From Oscillospiraceae bacterium (GTDB lineage Bacteria > Bacillota > Clostridia > Oscillospirales > Acutalibacteraceae), in assembly GCA_015066395.1 (NCBI GenBank), contig SVOL01000005.1, positions 34,671-98,670 on the forward strand: 64,000 bases of DNA. Reading direction: 5' to 3'. Below are positions 29,287-39,439 of the stretch, in pieces. The notes beneath the pieces are model-generated. The model did not search any database and was not told the DNA's origin. It saw nothing but the letters and a program-made list of their open reading frames with translations. The stretch's first letter is position 1, and each line of letters begins with the position of its first letter. The translations under genes were made by a program, and so were the position numbers.

Positions 29287-29607
29287 TTACACCTCCGAAT
29301 AAACTTTTAAGTGATTTCGATATTGTTTTGCGAGTTGCTCCAAATGAATTTTCAGTCCCATTAAAGTGACCTGCGATTCTTGGAACATAGACTTCAAGTT
29401 AACCGACATAAATCCGGTCTCTTCATCGATCTCCGTGTCCACCTCAGCCTTGACTACTTCAATAAGCGTGTTAGCCGTAAGATACGCGGCTGAAGAAATG
29501 CTCGAGCAAATGATCTTACCAAACATATCGTCTTCATCGCACGTGCTGTGTCCCGAAATCGAGAAACCAACGATTGGATCTTGTCCGAAAAACTTAACCT
29601 CGGTCAT
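29287..29607 (-). CDS. prp: Ribosomal-processing cysteine protease Prp
   Basis: [35 protein letters not shown]; between rplU and rpmA. Confidence 0.92.
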   Translation of the reverse strand: MTEVKFFGQDPIVGFSISGHSTCDEDDMFGKIICSSISSAAYLTANTLIEVVKAEVDTEIDEETGFMSVNLKSMFQESQVTLMGLKIHLEQLAKQYRNHLKVYSEV

Positions 29608-29619
29608 CTTTTCACCCTA

Positions 29620-29928
29620 TTAACCGATAGAGTTGATCTGAACCTTGGTATACGGCTGTCTGTGACCCATCTTGCGAGCGGAACCCTTCTTGGGCTTGTA
29701 GGTGAAGACGGTGATCTTCTTACCCTTACCGTTCTTAAGAACGACACCTTCAACCTTTGCATCGACATAGGGAGCTCCTACTTTAAGTTCACCGTTGTCG
29801 TCACAAACTGCAATAACCTTATCGAATACTACAGTTTCGTCTGCGGAGAGACCGAGCTTTTCAACGAAGATAACGTCTCCGTTCTCTACACGGTACTGCT
29901 TACCGCCGGTTTCGATGATAGCGTACAT
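29620..29928 (-). CDS. rplU: 50S ribosomal protein L21
   Basis: [38 protein letters not shown]. Confidence 0.96.
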   Translation of the reverse strand: MYAIIETGGKQYRVENGDVIFVEKLGLSADETVVFDKVIAVCDDNGELKVGAPYVDAKVEGVVLKNGKGKKITVFTYKPKKGSARKMGHRQPYTKVQINSIG

Positions 29929-29940
29929 TTTACCTGGCAC

Positions 29941-30005
29941 CTGCCTTAATATAAGTCTCGCTACGGTAGGTGGAATTTGACTTCACTTTATAAACCTACA
30001 ATATG
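29941..30005 (-). ncRNA. Candidate L21 leader (autoregulatory 5'UTR of rplU)
   Basis: GTAGGT...ACCTAC helix in the 5'UTR immediately upstream of rplU; position matches known Firmicute L21 leaders. Confidence 0.4.
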
Positions 30006-30064
30006 CGGCTCATATACTTTACCACAAACCCTTCTAAATGTCAAGCATTTTTTTACATTTTCCG

Positions 30065-31390
30065 TCAACGTGACAGAGTACCGCCGTCGGTCTTTAAAAG
30101 TATCAATATCTCCTCTTCCTCCATAGTCGCAACATTGATATAAACGAGCACTTCTTCATCATTCAGACCCTTACATAAAAACTCGTAGCAATGCAGTTCC
30201 GTTCCTGCATCGGTGGGAATTATGACCCGTTGAGATGTTACAACTTCCAGCATATCGGAAACGGCCGATTTTGCCTCGACTGCAGTATACTGCGGTGTGT
30301 TTATGGTCCTCGGATGGTGGTTCGAAAGGTATGCAGTGGCCTCGACCGACACGACCTCACCCGTATCCAATGCAACACCGACTTTAATTAAGTCGGGATA
30401 ACAGATCGTAGCACCCTCTTTATACGCCAAATTCACGGTGCAGACACCCTCTTCGGCAAAATAATAGGTCGAAACAAAGGTCTGACCCGATCCCTCTTTA
30501 ATATACCGCTCGGCGATTTCAGCAGCGACCTCGTATGACACGGTGTATTCGCCTATCGGTCGGTATTTTTTCATAAAACTGACAAATCCGCCCTGCTTCG
30601 TGACATTAACGGACATATCGCCGCTCGAGAAACTGTAGCAAGGTATTTTACCGCCTGTTTCTTCCACCGTTTGGAATATATTAGCGTCAACACCTAAAAC
30701 GCTTGCCGCTCTCTGCTTTGCCTCTTCGGCGGTGACAGTTAACTTACCTTTGAGCATAACTATCTCACCGTCGACAAGTCCGTCGGAGAACGGTCCGTCA
30801 TACACTAAAGTCGGGTAGTCGCTGAGCATTTCCTCGATACTGCCTAATCCTTCCTGCAACGAAGTCTCGGCAGCATTGTCAAGCTTTTGAAACAGTTCCT
30901 CATTCCATTTACCGTTTGTATCATATTCCATTCTGATAGACTCGACAGTATGAGCTATGGTATCAGCTGTAATCGACATTTTATTCAAACTCTGCCTTTC
31001 CTGCTCGCTGATACTTTCGCCGTGGACCAACTTATTGGACAAGTAGAGTGAATAATCACCCACTTGGGTCAAGAATTTGCCGACCTTTTCGAAGGTCTGA
31101 CCGGAAGACGGCAGCTTTGACAGCGACTGCATAGCAGTATTCGACTCGGCGGCAAGCTGGGTTGCCAACCGTGCAAACTGCGCGGCACCGTTTGAATAGA
31201 CCGCCTTTTTCAAAGCGGTACTTATATTTCCGACGCTTCCGTCAAATTCGTAAAGATTTGCGCTGTAATTATTTGTAATGCTTCGACGCAATCTTGTTAA
31301 TTCTCCGTTGGTTGTAATTATAAAAGCCAGCACAGAGACCGAAACAGCCACACAAAACGAAACGATTTTTACAACCGTTCTTCTTTTCAT
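30065..31390 (-). CDS. ypeB: Germination protein YpeB
   Basis: Single N-terminal TM; 'ITNNYSANLYEFDGSVGNISTALKKAVYSN' and C-terminal PepSY-like repeats. Confidence 0.85.
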   Translation of the reverse strand: MKRRTVVKIVSFCVAVSVSVLAFIITTNGELTRLRRSITNNYSANLYEFDGSVGNISTALKKAVYSNGAAQFARLATQLAAESNTAMQSLSKLPSSGQTFEKVGKFLTQVGDYSLYLSNKLVHGESISEQERQSLNKMSITADTIAHTVESIRMEYDTNGKWNEELFQKLDNAAETSLQEGLGSIEEMLSDYPTLVYDGPFSDGLVDGEIVMLKGKLTVTAEEAKQRAASVLGVDANIFQTVEETGGKIPCYSFSSGDMSVNVTKQGGFVSFMKKYRPIGEYTVSYEVAAEIAERYIKEGSGQTFVSTYYFAEEGVCTVNLAYKEGATICYPDLIKVGVALDTGEVVSVEATAYLSNHHPRTINTPQYTAVEAKSAVSDMLEVVTSQRVIIPTDAGTELHCYEFLCKGLNDEEVLVYINVATMEEEEILILLKTDGGTLSR

Positions 31391-31480
31391 CTTAACACTT
31401 CCCCTTTAATTTTACTTATTTTGCCACAAAATTTCTTAAATATTTATTTCGTAAGTATGTCGGTTGGTGTCAAAAAAAGA

Positions 31481-31509
31481 TTGTAATAACGATGTAAGTG
31501 TAGTATAAT
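31481..31509 (+). promoter_or_regulatory. Promoter of nifS-like/thiI operon
   Basis: TTGTAA - 17 nt - TATAAT. Confidence 0.65.
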
Positions 31510-31558
31510 CTATATGATAGTGTAGATAATTATTGTTTATCGGTCAGGAGAACTGAAA

Positions 31559-32692
31559 ATGATTTACCTCGACAACAGTGCAACAACTAAGCCTTGTGAC
31601 TCGGCTGTTAAAAATATAAACGATGCTTTGACTGAAAATTGGGGCAACCCATCTTCCCTTTACAGCTTCGGTGTTGAAGCCGAAAGTACTGTGAACTCGG
31701 CAAGAGCAACAATAGCAGAAACTCTCAACTGCCGCGAAGATGAAGTGATCTTCCTAAGCGGCGGCACAGAGGCAAATAATTTAGCACTTTTAGGCACTGC
31801 CGAAAGTTTAAAAAGAAGAGGGCGCAGAATAGTCTCGACTTCTGTTGAGCATCCGTCGGTACTCAACACATTACGGCACCTTGAATCGTCGGGATTCGAG
31901 GTCACCTACATAAGACCCGAACGCGACGGACACATTGATAAGGACAAAGTAACTGCCGCCATAACCGATGACACGATACTTGTGTCGATGATGCTCACCA
32001 ACAACGAAACCGGTTGCATCTTCCCTGTCCGCGAGGTCGCGGAATATATAAAGGATAACAAACTGCCCGCCGTTGTTCATTGTGACGCGGTTCAGGCTTT
32101 CGGAAAAATGCCTATTGATATTGAAAGTCTTGGTGTCGACCTGCTCTCGGCCAGCGGACACAAAATCCACGCCTCAAAGGGTATCGGTTTCCTTTATAAA
32201 TCTCGGAAACTAAATTTAAAGCCAATAATCTTCGGCGGAAACCAGGAATCGGGTCTTCGTTCGGGCACTGAATGTGTACCGCTGATCGCCGGTTTAGAGG
32301 GCGCTATAAAAGAGTTGACAGTCAAAGATACTCTGCAAAGGATTCAAAAGCTGCACGATTATGCTGTAGAAAGACTTTTAGCAACCGGAATCGTCAAGAT
32401 AAACTCACCGTCCGACTCGCACCTTCCGTTTGTTTTAAACATTTCGGTGCCCGGTTACCGTTCGGAAACAATGCTTCACTTTTTAGAGTCTAAGGGCATT
32501 TTTGTTTCGAGCGGAAGTGCCTGCTCCAAAGGCAAAGGCAGTCATGTTCTGAACGAAATGGGTCTTAACAGAGACATTATCGACAGCGCGTTGAGAATAA
32601 GCTTTTCGAGATACAACACCGAAGCCGATATTGACGAGCTGGTGCTGTGTTTAGAGGAAATGTCACAAAAACTTCGCAAATCAAAACATTAA
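31559..32692 (+). CDS. Cysteine desulfurase (NifS/IscS family)
   Basis: MIYLDNSATTKP, SGGTEANNLAL, HKIHASKGIGFLY, SSGSACSKG. Confidence 0.95.
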   Translation: MIYLDNSATTKPCDSAVKNINDALTENWGNPSSLYSFGVEAESTVNSARATIAETLNCREDEVIFLSGGTEANNLALLGTAESLKRRGRRIVSTSVEHPSVLNTLRHLESSGFEVTYIRPERDGHIDKDKVTAAITDDTILVSMMLTNNETGCIFPVREVAEYIKDNKLPAVVHCDAVQAFGKMPIDIESLGVDLLSASGHKIHASKGIGFLYKSRKLNLKPIIFGGNQESGLRSGTECVPLIAGLEGAIKELTVKDTLQRIQKLHDYAVERLLATGIVKINSPSDSHLPFVLNISVPGYRSETMLHFLESKGIFVSSGSACSKGKGSHVLNEMGLNRDIIDSALRISFSRYNTEADIDELVLCLEEMSQKLRKSKH

Positions 32693-32701
32693 GGTGATAA
32701 A

Positions 32702-33871
32702 ATGAAGGAAATTATACTGATAAAAAACGGCGAGCTGGCGTTAAAAGGCCTCAACCGCTCGACATTTGAAGATGTCCTTGTAAAAAATCTTAAATACCGC
32801 TTGAAAAAATGCGGTCAATTTGAAATAAAGAAGTCGCAATCAACCATTACGGTAGAACCCGTATCAGATGATTTTGACTTTTCTTCTGCCATAAAATCCG
32901 TAAGCCGCGTTTTCGGTATCGCCGCTTTCTCTCGTGCACTCGCCGTCGAGAAGGATATGGACGAGATCATAAAATACGGTGTCGATTATCTCGCCGATGC
33001 TTTAAAGGGTGTTAAGACCTTCAAGGTCGAGTCCAAGCGGTCGGACAAGAAGTTTCCCTTAAACTCCCTGGAGATAAGTGCTGAGTTCGGCGGTGCTTTG
33101 CTCGAAAAGTATCATCACTTAAAAGTAGATGTTCACAATCCCGAGGCTGTCGTCGTTGTCGAAATTCGCGATAAATACGCCTTTATTCGTTGCGGACAGC
33201 AAAAAGGAGCAGGCGGTATGCCTGTTGGCACAGGCGGACGTGCCGAAATACTGATCTCGGGCGGTATCGACAGCCCTGTTGCCGCCTGGATGATCGCAAA
33301 ACGCGGTATCCAGTTATCGGCGGTCCACTTTGCTTCTCCGCCGTACACAAGCCTTCGTGCTGAGCAAAAGGTAATAAAACTGCTCTCTAAAGTTGCGGCA
33401 TATTCGGGTCCCATTGCACTTGACATTATTCCGTTCACCGAGATCCAGGAAGAGATCGCCGACAAGTGTAAAGAGGAGTATTTCACGCTTATTATGCGTC
33501 GGTTTATGATGAAGATAGCCGAAAAAATGGCCGAACGTGAGCACGCTTTGGCACTGATAACCGGTGAAAGTGTCGGTCAGGTCGCAAGCCAGACTCTCCC
33601 TGCTCTTTGCGTTACCGACCGCGTTGTAACTATGCCTGTGCTCCGTCCTTTGATCGGAATGGACAAGGATGAGATCATCGACATCTCCCGCAAGATAGAC
33701 ACTTTTGATATTTCTATCGAACCGTATGAGGACTGCTGTACAGTCTTTACTCCCAAGCATCCTAAGACCCGACCCGAATTAGCCAAGGTCGAAGAAGCCG
33801 AATCGGCACTCGATATCGACGGACTTATCGAACGTGCCATTGAAGGCCGAAGATTTATGCTGGTCGAATAA
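32702..33871 (+). CDS. thiI: tRNA 4-thiouridine synthase ThiI
   Basis: THUMP region, LISGGIDSPVAAWMIAKRG PP-loop; follows cysteine desulfurase. Confidence 0.95.
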   Translation: MKEIILIKNGELALKGLNRSTFEDVLVKNLKYRLKKCGQFEIKKSQSTITVEPVSDDFDFSSAIKSVSRVFGIAAFSRALAVEKDMDEIIKYGVDYLADALKGVKTFKVESKRSDKKFPLNSLEISAEFGGALLEKYHHLKVDVHNPEAVVVVEIRDKYAFIRCGQQKGAGGMPVGTGGRAEILISGGIDSPVAAWMIAKRGIQLSAVHFASPPYTSLRAEQKVIKLLSKVAAYSGPIALDIIPFTEIQEEIADKCKEEYFTLIMRRFMMKIAEKMAEREHALALITGESVGQVASQTLPALCVTDRVVTMPVLRPLIGMDKDEIIDISRKIDTFDISIEPYEDCCTVFTPKHPKTRPELAKVEEAESALDIDGLIERAIEGRRFMLVE

Positions 33872-33932
33872 TCAAAGATCAACCGTTTACCATTGATCAG
33901 TAAATTTATCCACAGACTTTAAGGAGAAATTT

Positions 33933-36752
33933 ATGTCGAAAGATGTTAAATTAGAAATATTGTACTATAAAACAAACGCTGATGTGGCACTCGAATTCGG
34001 TCTGCACGGCGATTATCCGTTGCGCCTTTTATCCATTGGCAGTGACGATATGTCGCAGTTGCTCCACAACCTGAAAAGGGCTATTTCGAGAAGTGAAATA
34101 ATCATCATTGTAGGCGCTCTTCAAAGCAGGGACAATCTCACGTCTTATCTTGCCAAATTTATCGGTCGCGGAACCGAAACGGGTGACAACGGCGATTACG
34201 GAATTTTAGAACCGGGAACCGTTACTATCCCTGCAGGTGCGTATCCTTTGGTAACTAAGGGTAAATACGGCGGATTTGTCATAGAAAGCGGACCGCAGAC
34301 CATCTTCGCACTCAATGAGGACCGTGACACCAGATTGAGAATTACCGAAGAGACGCTTGTTCCGTATATTACCGAACATCACAGGACCTTCGGCATACCG
34401 TCGGCCGCGATAAACACTCAGAAGGATATTTCTGCCACACCTGAATTTGAACCCGAAGCCGACAGCGAGCCTGCTATTACACCGATCATCGAAGAACCGA
34501 TCGCAGAAACCGAATCGGCAACTGTTGAAACAGTCGAACAGACTGCCGAAACCGAAGCAGCAAACGACAGTTTTACATCTTCAATCCTCTTTTCGGACAG
34601 CGATCCCGACGAAAACGGACCCGAGGCTTATAATGACTTATTGCAGTCGCTTGATTTTGATGAGGAAGAAGAGAATTTAGCAACACCAAAACCAATAAAA
34701 GGTAATCATAAAGAAATTCGTTTTGTCCGCGTTTTGTGTATAGTGCTGGCAAGTCTTGTATTGTTATGCTCGGTCGCCTGTGCTTTTTTTGATATCAGAA
34801 GGCTTTATTTTAACCCCGACACATACTACTCCGAATTAGCCAAGGATTACAACACTCCGGGAGAAAGTGCCGCCGCCGCATTTGAAAGAATCAAAAAAGA
34901 GAACAATGCATTTTTCACATGGCTTTCGTTTACTGCCGCCGGTATCGACCACCCGGTCATGTCGGTAAACTCCATTGAAGCCAACAAGAAGTTCCTAAAA
35001 AAACTTCCTAACGGCTGGTCGCACGAGTCGGGTTCGCTCATCAGCACCACCAACGTCTCCCCTAACCTTTCTAAAAACAACACTGTTATTTACGGCAACG
35101 CGGAAAACGGCGGTATTTTCAGCAACCTCAAGACCGCTGTTTTATCGCCCGATATGTATAGCGGATACTCTATCATAACCGCCGACAGCCGCTATCAAAG
35201 CACATGGTCGGTATTTTCGGTATTCACAAAAACAGACGCGGGAAGTTTTGATTTCACAAAACCGACCGACGGCTACGAAAACTACCTCAACACGTTAAGA
35301 TCGCTTTCCCGATTTGAAAACAATACGGAAATTTACGGCAACGAGATTCTGCTGATCTTAGTCGGCGTCCAAGGTGACGAAAACTACGTGGTTGTTGCAT
35401 CATTGAAGCAGGTTCGCGTGCTCTCCGAGTCGACTCCCGTTATTGGCGGTGTTACCTCTGACACAGCATCGACCGGCGAAGGTGAGCCCGACATCGGCAA
35501 CGACAAATCGGACGAGACAAATGAGCCCGAGAATGACGATTTCCAGGGTGACTCCCCCGATATTGAGATCGAGTTGCCTCCTGTTGTAAAACCGCCGGTG
35601 ACAAGTTCTACCCCTGCATCATCTGCTGTTTCTTCCACGGTTCCGTCCACACCGTCGTCGACAACGTCAAGCACAGCTTCTTCAAACACATCAACCGAAA
35701 GTTCAAAGCCACCGGTAAGTTCATCGGCGGTGTCATCTGCCACTCCTTCTAAACCCTCGTCGACTCCGCCGACATCCTCTGTCATTTCTTCAACGCCTTC
35801 GTCGGTAGTTTCTTCGACGGTTTCTTCCGCTACTTCATCGATGACTTCATCGGCTGTATCGTCGAATGTTTCTTCTGAGGTCTCATCAGTAACCTCGTCA
35901 GAGGTCACGTCCTCAGGCACAACCTCTCAGCCTGATGTTGATCCGATCTTCACCTGGGACAAGGAATTTACCATCACCGACAGTTCAACGGGCATCAAAT
36001 ATACCGCCAAAGCCGTCGATATGGTCGCTATGATAATTGAAGACGAAATGAGTCCTACCATAGACCCTGCCGAGGCACTTATTGCCCAGGCAATAGTCAA
36101 GTACAACTGGCTGCTCCACAACAACGGCGGTTCAAACGCTCTTGACCCCAATCCCACTCCGCAGGCCAAGCAGTATGCCGAAATGGCCAAAGGCTCACTT
36201 ATAATGTACGGAAATACGGTCGCCAAAACATATTGTTTCTCGTATTCAGCAGGTAAAACAGCAAATTACCACGACATCTGGGGTGGCGGTAAATACGCAT
36301 ATTTAGTAAGCGTAGACTGCCCTGTTGACGAAACCAATCCAAAATTTGAGACAGTTACGGTATACTCTTCCGAAACAATACGTAATGTTATAAAGGACGT
36401 TTGTGGTATTGATGTCAGCGATATGGATAAGGAAAAGTGGCTTGTACCCACCGAATATGACGATAACGGTGTTTACTGCACCAAGATCAAGATCGGTGGC
36501 AAGGAATACAAGGGTACATACCTCAGAAACAATATTCTGACCAAGGCAAAAACCGGTCAGAGCACCATTCGCTCTTCGGCCTATAAGATTCAGTATAACG
36601 AAGAGGACGACACCTTTACCGTCACAGTCCGCGGCTACGGTCACGGCGTGGGACTTAGCCAATACGGTGCGAAGCAGTATGCTAAGCAAGGCTGGACGCA
36701 CGAGCAGATAATCGCGCACTTCTTCCCCGGCACAACTTTAGTAAAACATTGA
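33933..36752 (+). CDS. Multidomain protein: CinA/MoCF-like N-terminus, TM, class-B sortase-like domain, Ser/Thr/Pro linker, SpoIID domain
   Basis: C-terminus VRGYGHGVGLSQYGAKQYAKQGWTHEQIIAHFFPGT is SpoIID-like; NNTVIYGNAENGGIFSNL resembles SrtB NTVIYGHNMKDGSMF; TM about 34715-34800; Ser/Thr-rich about 35599-35930. Confidence 0.8.
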   Translation: MSKDVKLEILYYKTNADVALEFGLHGDYPLRLLSIGSDDMSQLLHNLKRAISRSEIIIIVGALQSRDNLTSYLAKFIGRGTETGDNGDYGILEPGTVTIPAGAYPLVTKGKYGGFVIESGPQTIFALNEDRDTRLRITEETLVPYITEHHRTFGIPSAAINTQKDISATPEFEPEADSEPAITPIIEEPIAETESATVETVEQTAETEAANDSFTSSILFSDSDPDENGPEAYNDLLQSLDFDEEEENLATPKPIKGNHKEIRFVRVLCIVLASLVLLCSVACAFFDIRRLYFNPDTYYSELAKDYNTPGESAAAAFERIKKENNAFFTWLSFTAAGIDHPVMSVNSIEANKKFLKKLPNGWSHESGSLISTTNVSPNLSKNNTVIYGNAENGGIFSNLKTAVLSPDMYSGYSIITADSRYQSTWSVFSVFTKTDAGSFDFTKPTDGYENYLNTLRSLSRFENNTEIYGNEILLILVGVQGDENYVVVASLKQVRVLSESTPVIGGVTSDTASTGEGEPDIGNDKSDETNEPENDDFQGDSPDIEIELPPVVKPPVTSSTPASSAVSSTVPSTPSSTTSSTASSNTSTESSKPPVSSSAVSSATPSKPSSTPPTSSVISSTPSSVVSSTVSSATSSMTSSAVSSNVSSEVSSVTSSEVTSSGTTSQPDVDPIFTWDKEFTITDSSTGIKYTAKAVDMVAMIIEDEMSPTIDPAEALIAQAIVKYNWLLHNNGGSNALDPNPTPQAKQYAEMAKGSLIMYGNTVAKTYCFSYSAGKTANYHDIWGGGKYAYLVSVDCPVDETNPKFETVTVYSSETIRNVIKDVCGIDVSDMDKEKWLVPTEYDDNGVYCTKIKIGGKEYKGTYLRNNILTKAKTGQSTIRSSAYKIQYNEEDDTFTVTVRGYGHGVGLSQYGAKQYAKQGWTHEQIIAHFFPGTTLVKH

Positions 36753-36761
36753 GGAGACAGT

Positions 36762-37268
36762 ATGGTTGAACGATTTATAGAACTTTTAAAAGGCATCCCG
36801 CCCGAACTGATTATTTTCATAATCTCACTGATTCCGATTTTAGAGCTGAGAGGCGGTCTTGTTGCCGCTGCTCTCTTGGGTGTTGAATGGTACATAGCCT
36901 TCCCCATCTGCGTTATCGGCAATATGCTGCCCATTCCGTTTATTCTGCTGTTTATAAAGCAGATATTCAAATTTCTGCGCAAATTCCCCGGTTTCAGAAC
37001 TATTATTCCGAAACTGGAAGCGAAAGCCGGCGAAAAAGGCAGTCTTATCAACCGCGGCCGTTTCATAGGTCTGTACTCATTCGTTGCAATACCCTTGCCG
37101 GGCACCGGTGCCTGGATGGGTGCTTTGGCGGCCAACCTGTTCGATATCAGGATCAAACGCTCCTTCCCGATTATTTTCTTAGGTGTAGTGACAGCGGGTG
37201 TAATAATGTTGCTTATAGCCTACGCGCTTCCCAATCTCTGTGCGAAATTATTTGGTTTCAGTTTCTGA
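36762..37268 (+). CDS. COG2426-type small multidrug export protein-like membrane protein
   Basis: SLIPILELRGGLVAAALLGVEW, FVAIPLPGTGAWMGALAANLFDI. Confidence 0.8.
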   Translation: MVERFIELLKGIPPELIIFIISLIPILELRGGLVAAALLGVEWYIAFPICVIGNMLPIPFILLFIKQIFKFLRKFPGFRTIIPKLEAKAGEKGSLINRGRFIGLYSFVAIPLPGTGAWMGALAANLFDIRIKRSFPIIFLGVVTAGVIMLLIAYALPNLCAKLFGFSF

Positions 37269-37275
37269 TCAAAAC

Positions 37276-37305
37276 AAAAAAACCGCCGATTGGCGGTTTT
37301 TTTGT
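37276..37305. terminator. Bidirectional terminator
   Basis: aaaaaaaccgccgattggcggtttttttg. Confidence 0.85.
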
Positions 37306-37315
37306 TTTGAATTTA

Positions 37316-39202
37316 TTACTTGCACATCTGCATTTCTTTAGACTCGGCGGCTTTGCTGTTGACGACGTCGGCCGAATGGAAGGTCGGAACGACCTGCATA
37401 AGTGCGGACTTTATATCGTCATTATCACCACTCAAAGCCTCTTTCAAAACTGCAAGTTTCTTGTCAACCTCTTCCCGTGACAAAGGAGCATCACGTTCAA
37501 CAAAAATGAGGTTGTTTTTAGTTCTTTCAAGATTATCATCATTCTGAATGAGCAATTCCTCATAAAGCTTCTCTCCGGGTCTCAAGCCGGTTTCGATGAT
37601 ATTTATATCGCGGTACGGAACGTAACCCGCGAGCTTTATCATATTGATAGCAAGATCGATGATCTTAACGGGATTACCCATATCAAGAACATACAGTTCG
37701 CCGTTCTTGGCCATCGAGCCTGCCTGCATAACCAGCTGAGAAGCCTCAGGGATCGTCATAAAGTAGCGAATAATGCGACGGTCGGTGATGGTAACCGGTC
37801 CGCCTGCCTCGATCTGACGGCGGAACAAAGGAATGACCGAGCCGTTGGAGCCGAGAACGTTGCCGAAGCGGACAGCCGCAAACTCAGTAGTGGCAGAATC
37901 GAAACGGCTCTGAACGATCATTTCGCACATACGCTTGGTGGCACCCATCACATTTGTAGGGTTAACGGCCTTATCGGTCGAGATCATAATAAACTTCTTG
38001 ACTGCGTGTTTTTCGGAAACATTAACGGTGTTAAGAGTACCGAAAACATTGTTTTTAAGAGCCTCACAGCAGGAATTTTCCATAAGCGGCACATGCTTAT
38101 GAGCCGCGGCGTGGAAAACGATATCAGGCTTGTACTTATTAAATACATCGTCGAGTCGGTTGTAATCGCGGATAGAACCGATCTCAACCGCCAAATTAAG
38201 TTTACTGCCATAATTCTGATGCAGTTCCTGCTGAATATCGTATGCGTTATTCTCGTAAATGTCGAAAATGATCAACTGTCTGGGCTCGGCCTTAACCAGC
38301 TGACGGCAGATCTCACTGCCGATCGAACCGCCACCGCCGGTTACAAGAACGACCTTGTCGCGGTAATAGTTATATGTATCATTATCGTTTATCTGCAGAG
38401 TGTCACGGAACAGAAGATCCTCGATCTTAAGTTCGCGAAGGCTACGGCGTGTAGCCACATTACCCGTATTGCCGTTAATGGCAAAATCATAAAGTTTGAT
38501 CTTACAGCCGGTATTAGAGTAGTAATCGTAAAGAACGTGTGCTTCACTCGACGAAAGTTTGGGGAGTGCAATGAATATCTCCTTGACCGACAAATCCTTC
38601 AGGTGCTTGAAGACCATATCATCCTCACCGATGACCTTGATGCCCGAAATATATCCGCCGACCTTATACTTGTCCTTATCAATAAAGCAGACAGGACGAT
38701 AGTGCGAATTGGAGTTATGCAACAATTCTTCAACCAGCAATGAACCGGTCTGACCCGCACCGACAATGGCTACAGGGATCTGATAAGCCTCACCCGTTGC
38801 ACTGTTTTTAATATTCATGTGCATCTGGTAAACGAAACGGGAAAGCAGGGTCAGCAAAGTGAAAATAACGATATTGGAAACGGTAAACCAAACCGATACA
38901 TACCAGAAATTGTGAAGCACCAAGCGGGTGAACATCGTTGCAAAACAGTAGGACAAAAAGTCGCAACCGATCACAGCCAAATACGCCTTATTATTCGCAT
39001 AACGCCAAACATTGGAATAAACCTTTGCGGCACAGCGAACGCCGAAAACAGTAACGTAATAAAAGACGAAATTGTGCAAAAAGACATCCAACTCCATCAT
39101 CGTGTTGACTTCGGACAGAGTGGACAACAAATATGTAAAGATGTAGGAAACGACCAAAAAAGCGGAATCTATCAGAAACAGCGCCAGTTTTCTTAAATTC
39201 AT
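37316..39202 (-). CDS. CapD/FlaA1-type membrane nucleotide-sugar epimerase/dehydratase
   Basis: N-terminal TM helices; VTGGGGSIGSEICRQL, FHAAAHKHVPLME, STDKAVNPTNVMGATKR. Confidence 0.93.
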   Translation of the reverse strand: MNLRKLALFLIDSAFLVVSYIFTYLLSTLSEVNTMMELDVFLHNFVFYYVTVFGVRCAAKVYSNVWRYANNKAYLAVIGCDFLSYCFATMFTRLVLHNFWYVSVWFTVSNIVIFTLLTLLSRFVYQMHMNIKNSATGEAYQIPVAIVGAGQTGSLLVEELLHNSNSHYRPVCFIDKDKYKVGGYISGIKVIGEDDMVFKHLKDLSVKEIFIALPKLSSSEAHVLYDYYSNTGCKIKLYDFAINGNTGNVATRRSLRELKIEDLLFRDTLQINDNDTYNYYRDKVVLVTGGGGSIGSEICRQLVKAEPRQLIIFDIYENNAYDIQQELHQNYGSKLNLAVEIGSIRDYNRLDDVFNKYKPDIVFHAAAHKHVPLMENSCCEALKNNVFGTLNTVNVSEKHAVKKFIMISTDKAVNPTNVMGATKRMCEMIVQSRFDSATTEFAAVRFGNVLGSNGSVIPLFRRQIEAGGPVTITDRRIIRYFMTIPEASQLVMQAGSMAKNGELYVLDMGNPVKIIDLAINMIKLAGYVPYRDINIIETGLRPGEKLYEELLIQNDDNLERTKNNLIFVERDAPLSREEVDKKLAVLKEALSGDNDDIKSALMQVVPTFHSADVVNSKAAESKEMQMCK

Positions 39203-39439
39203 TAATATGCCTCCGTTCCAAAAAATTATACCACACGGTCAACCTCGTGTCAAATGTCAACGTAGCGAAAAAGTGCATAAAAAAGCATCAACATATATGG
39301 TTAAAAGCAATAAACTCCCTTTAAAACCGCCGTTTTTCAGAGTATTTTTGTGTATTATTCTGCATTTTTTATAAAAAAGTATGGAAAAACCACAGCATAT
39401 ACTTTATAATATATACAAACGTTAAAAGGAGCAGGATAT

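Noticed and set aside
35384-35920. Acidic Glu/Asp/Thr-rich 178-aa minus-strand ORF
   Set aside because: Antisense read-through of the Ser/Thr-rich linker (tcn/acn codons read as ga-rich codons); not an independent gene.
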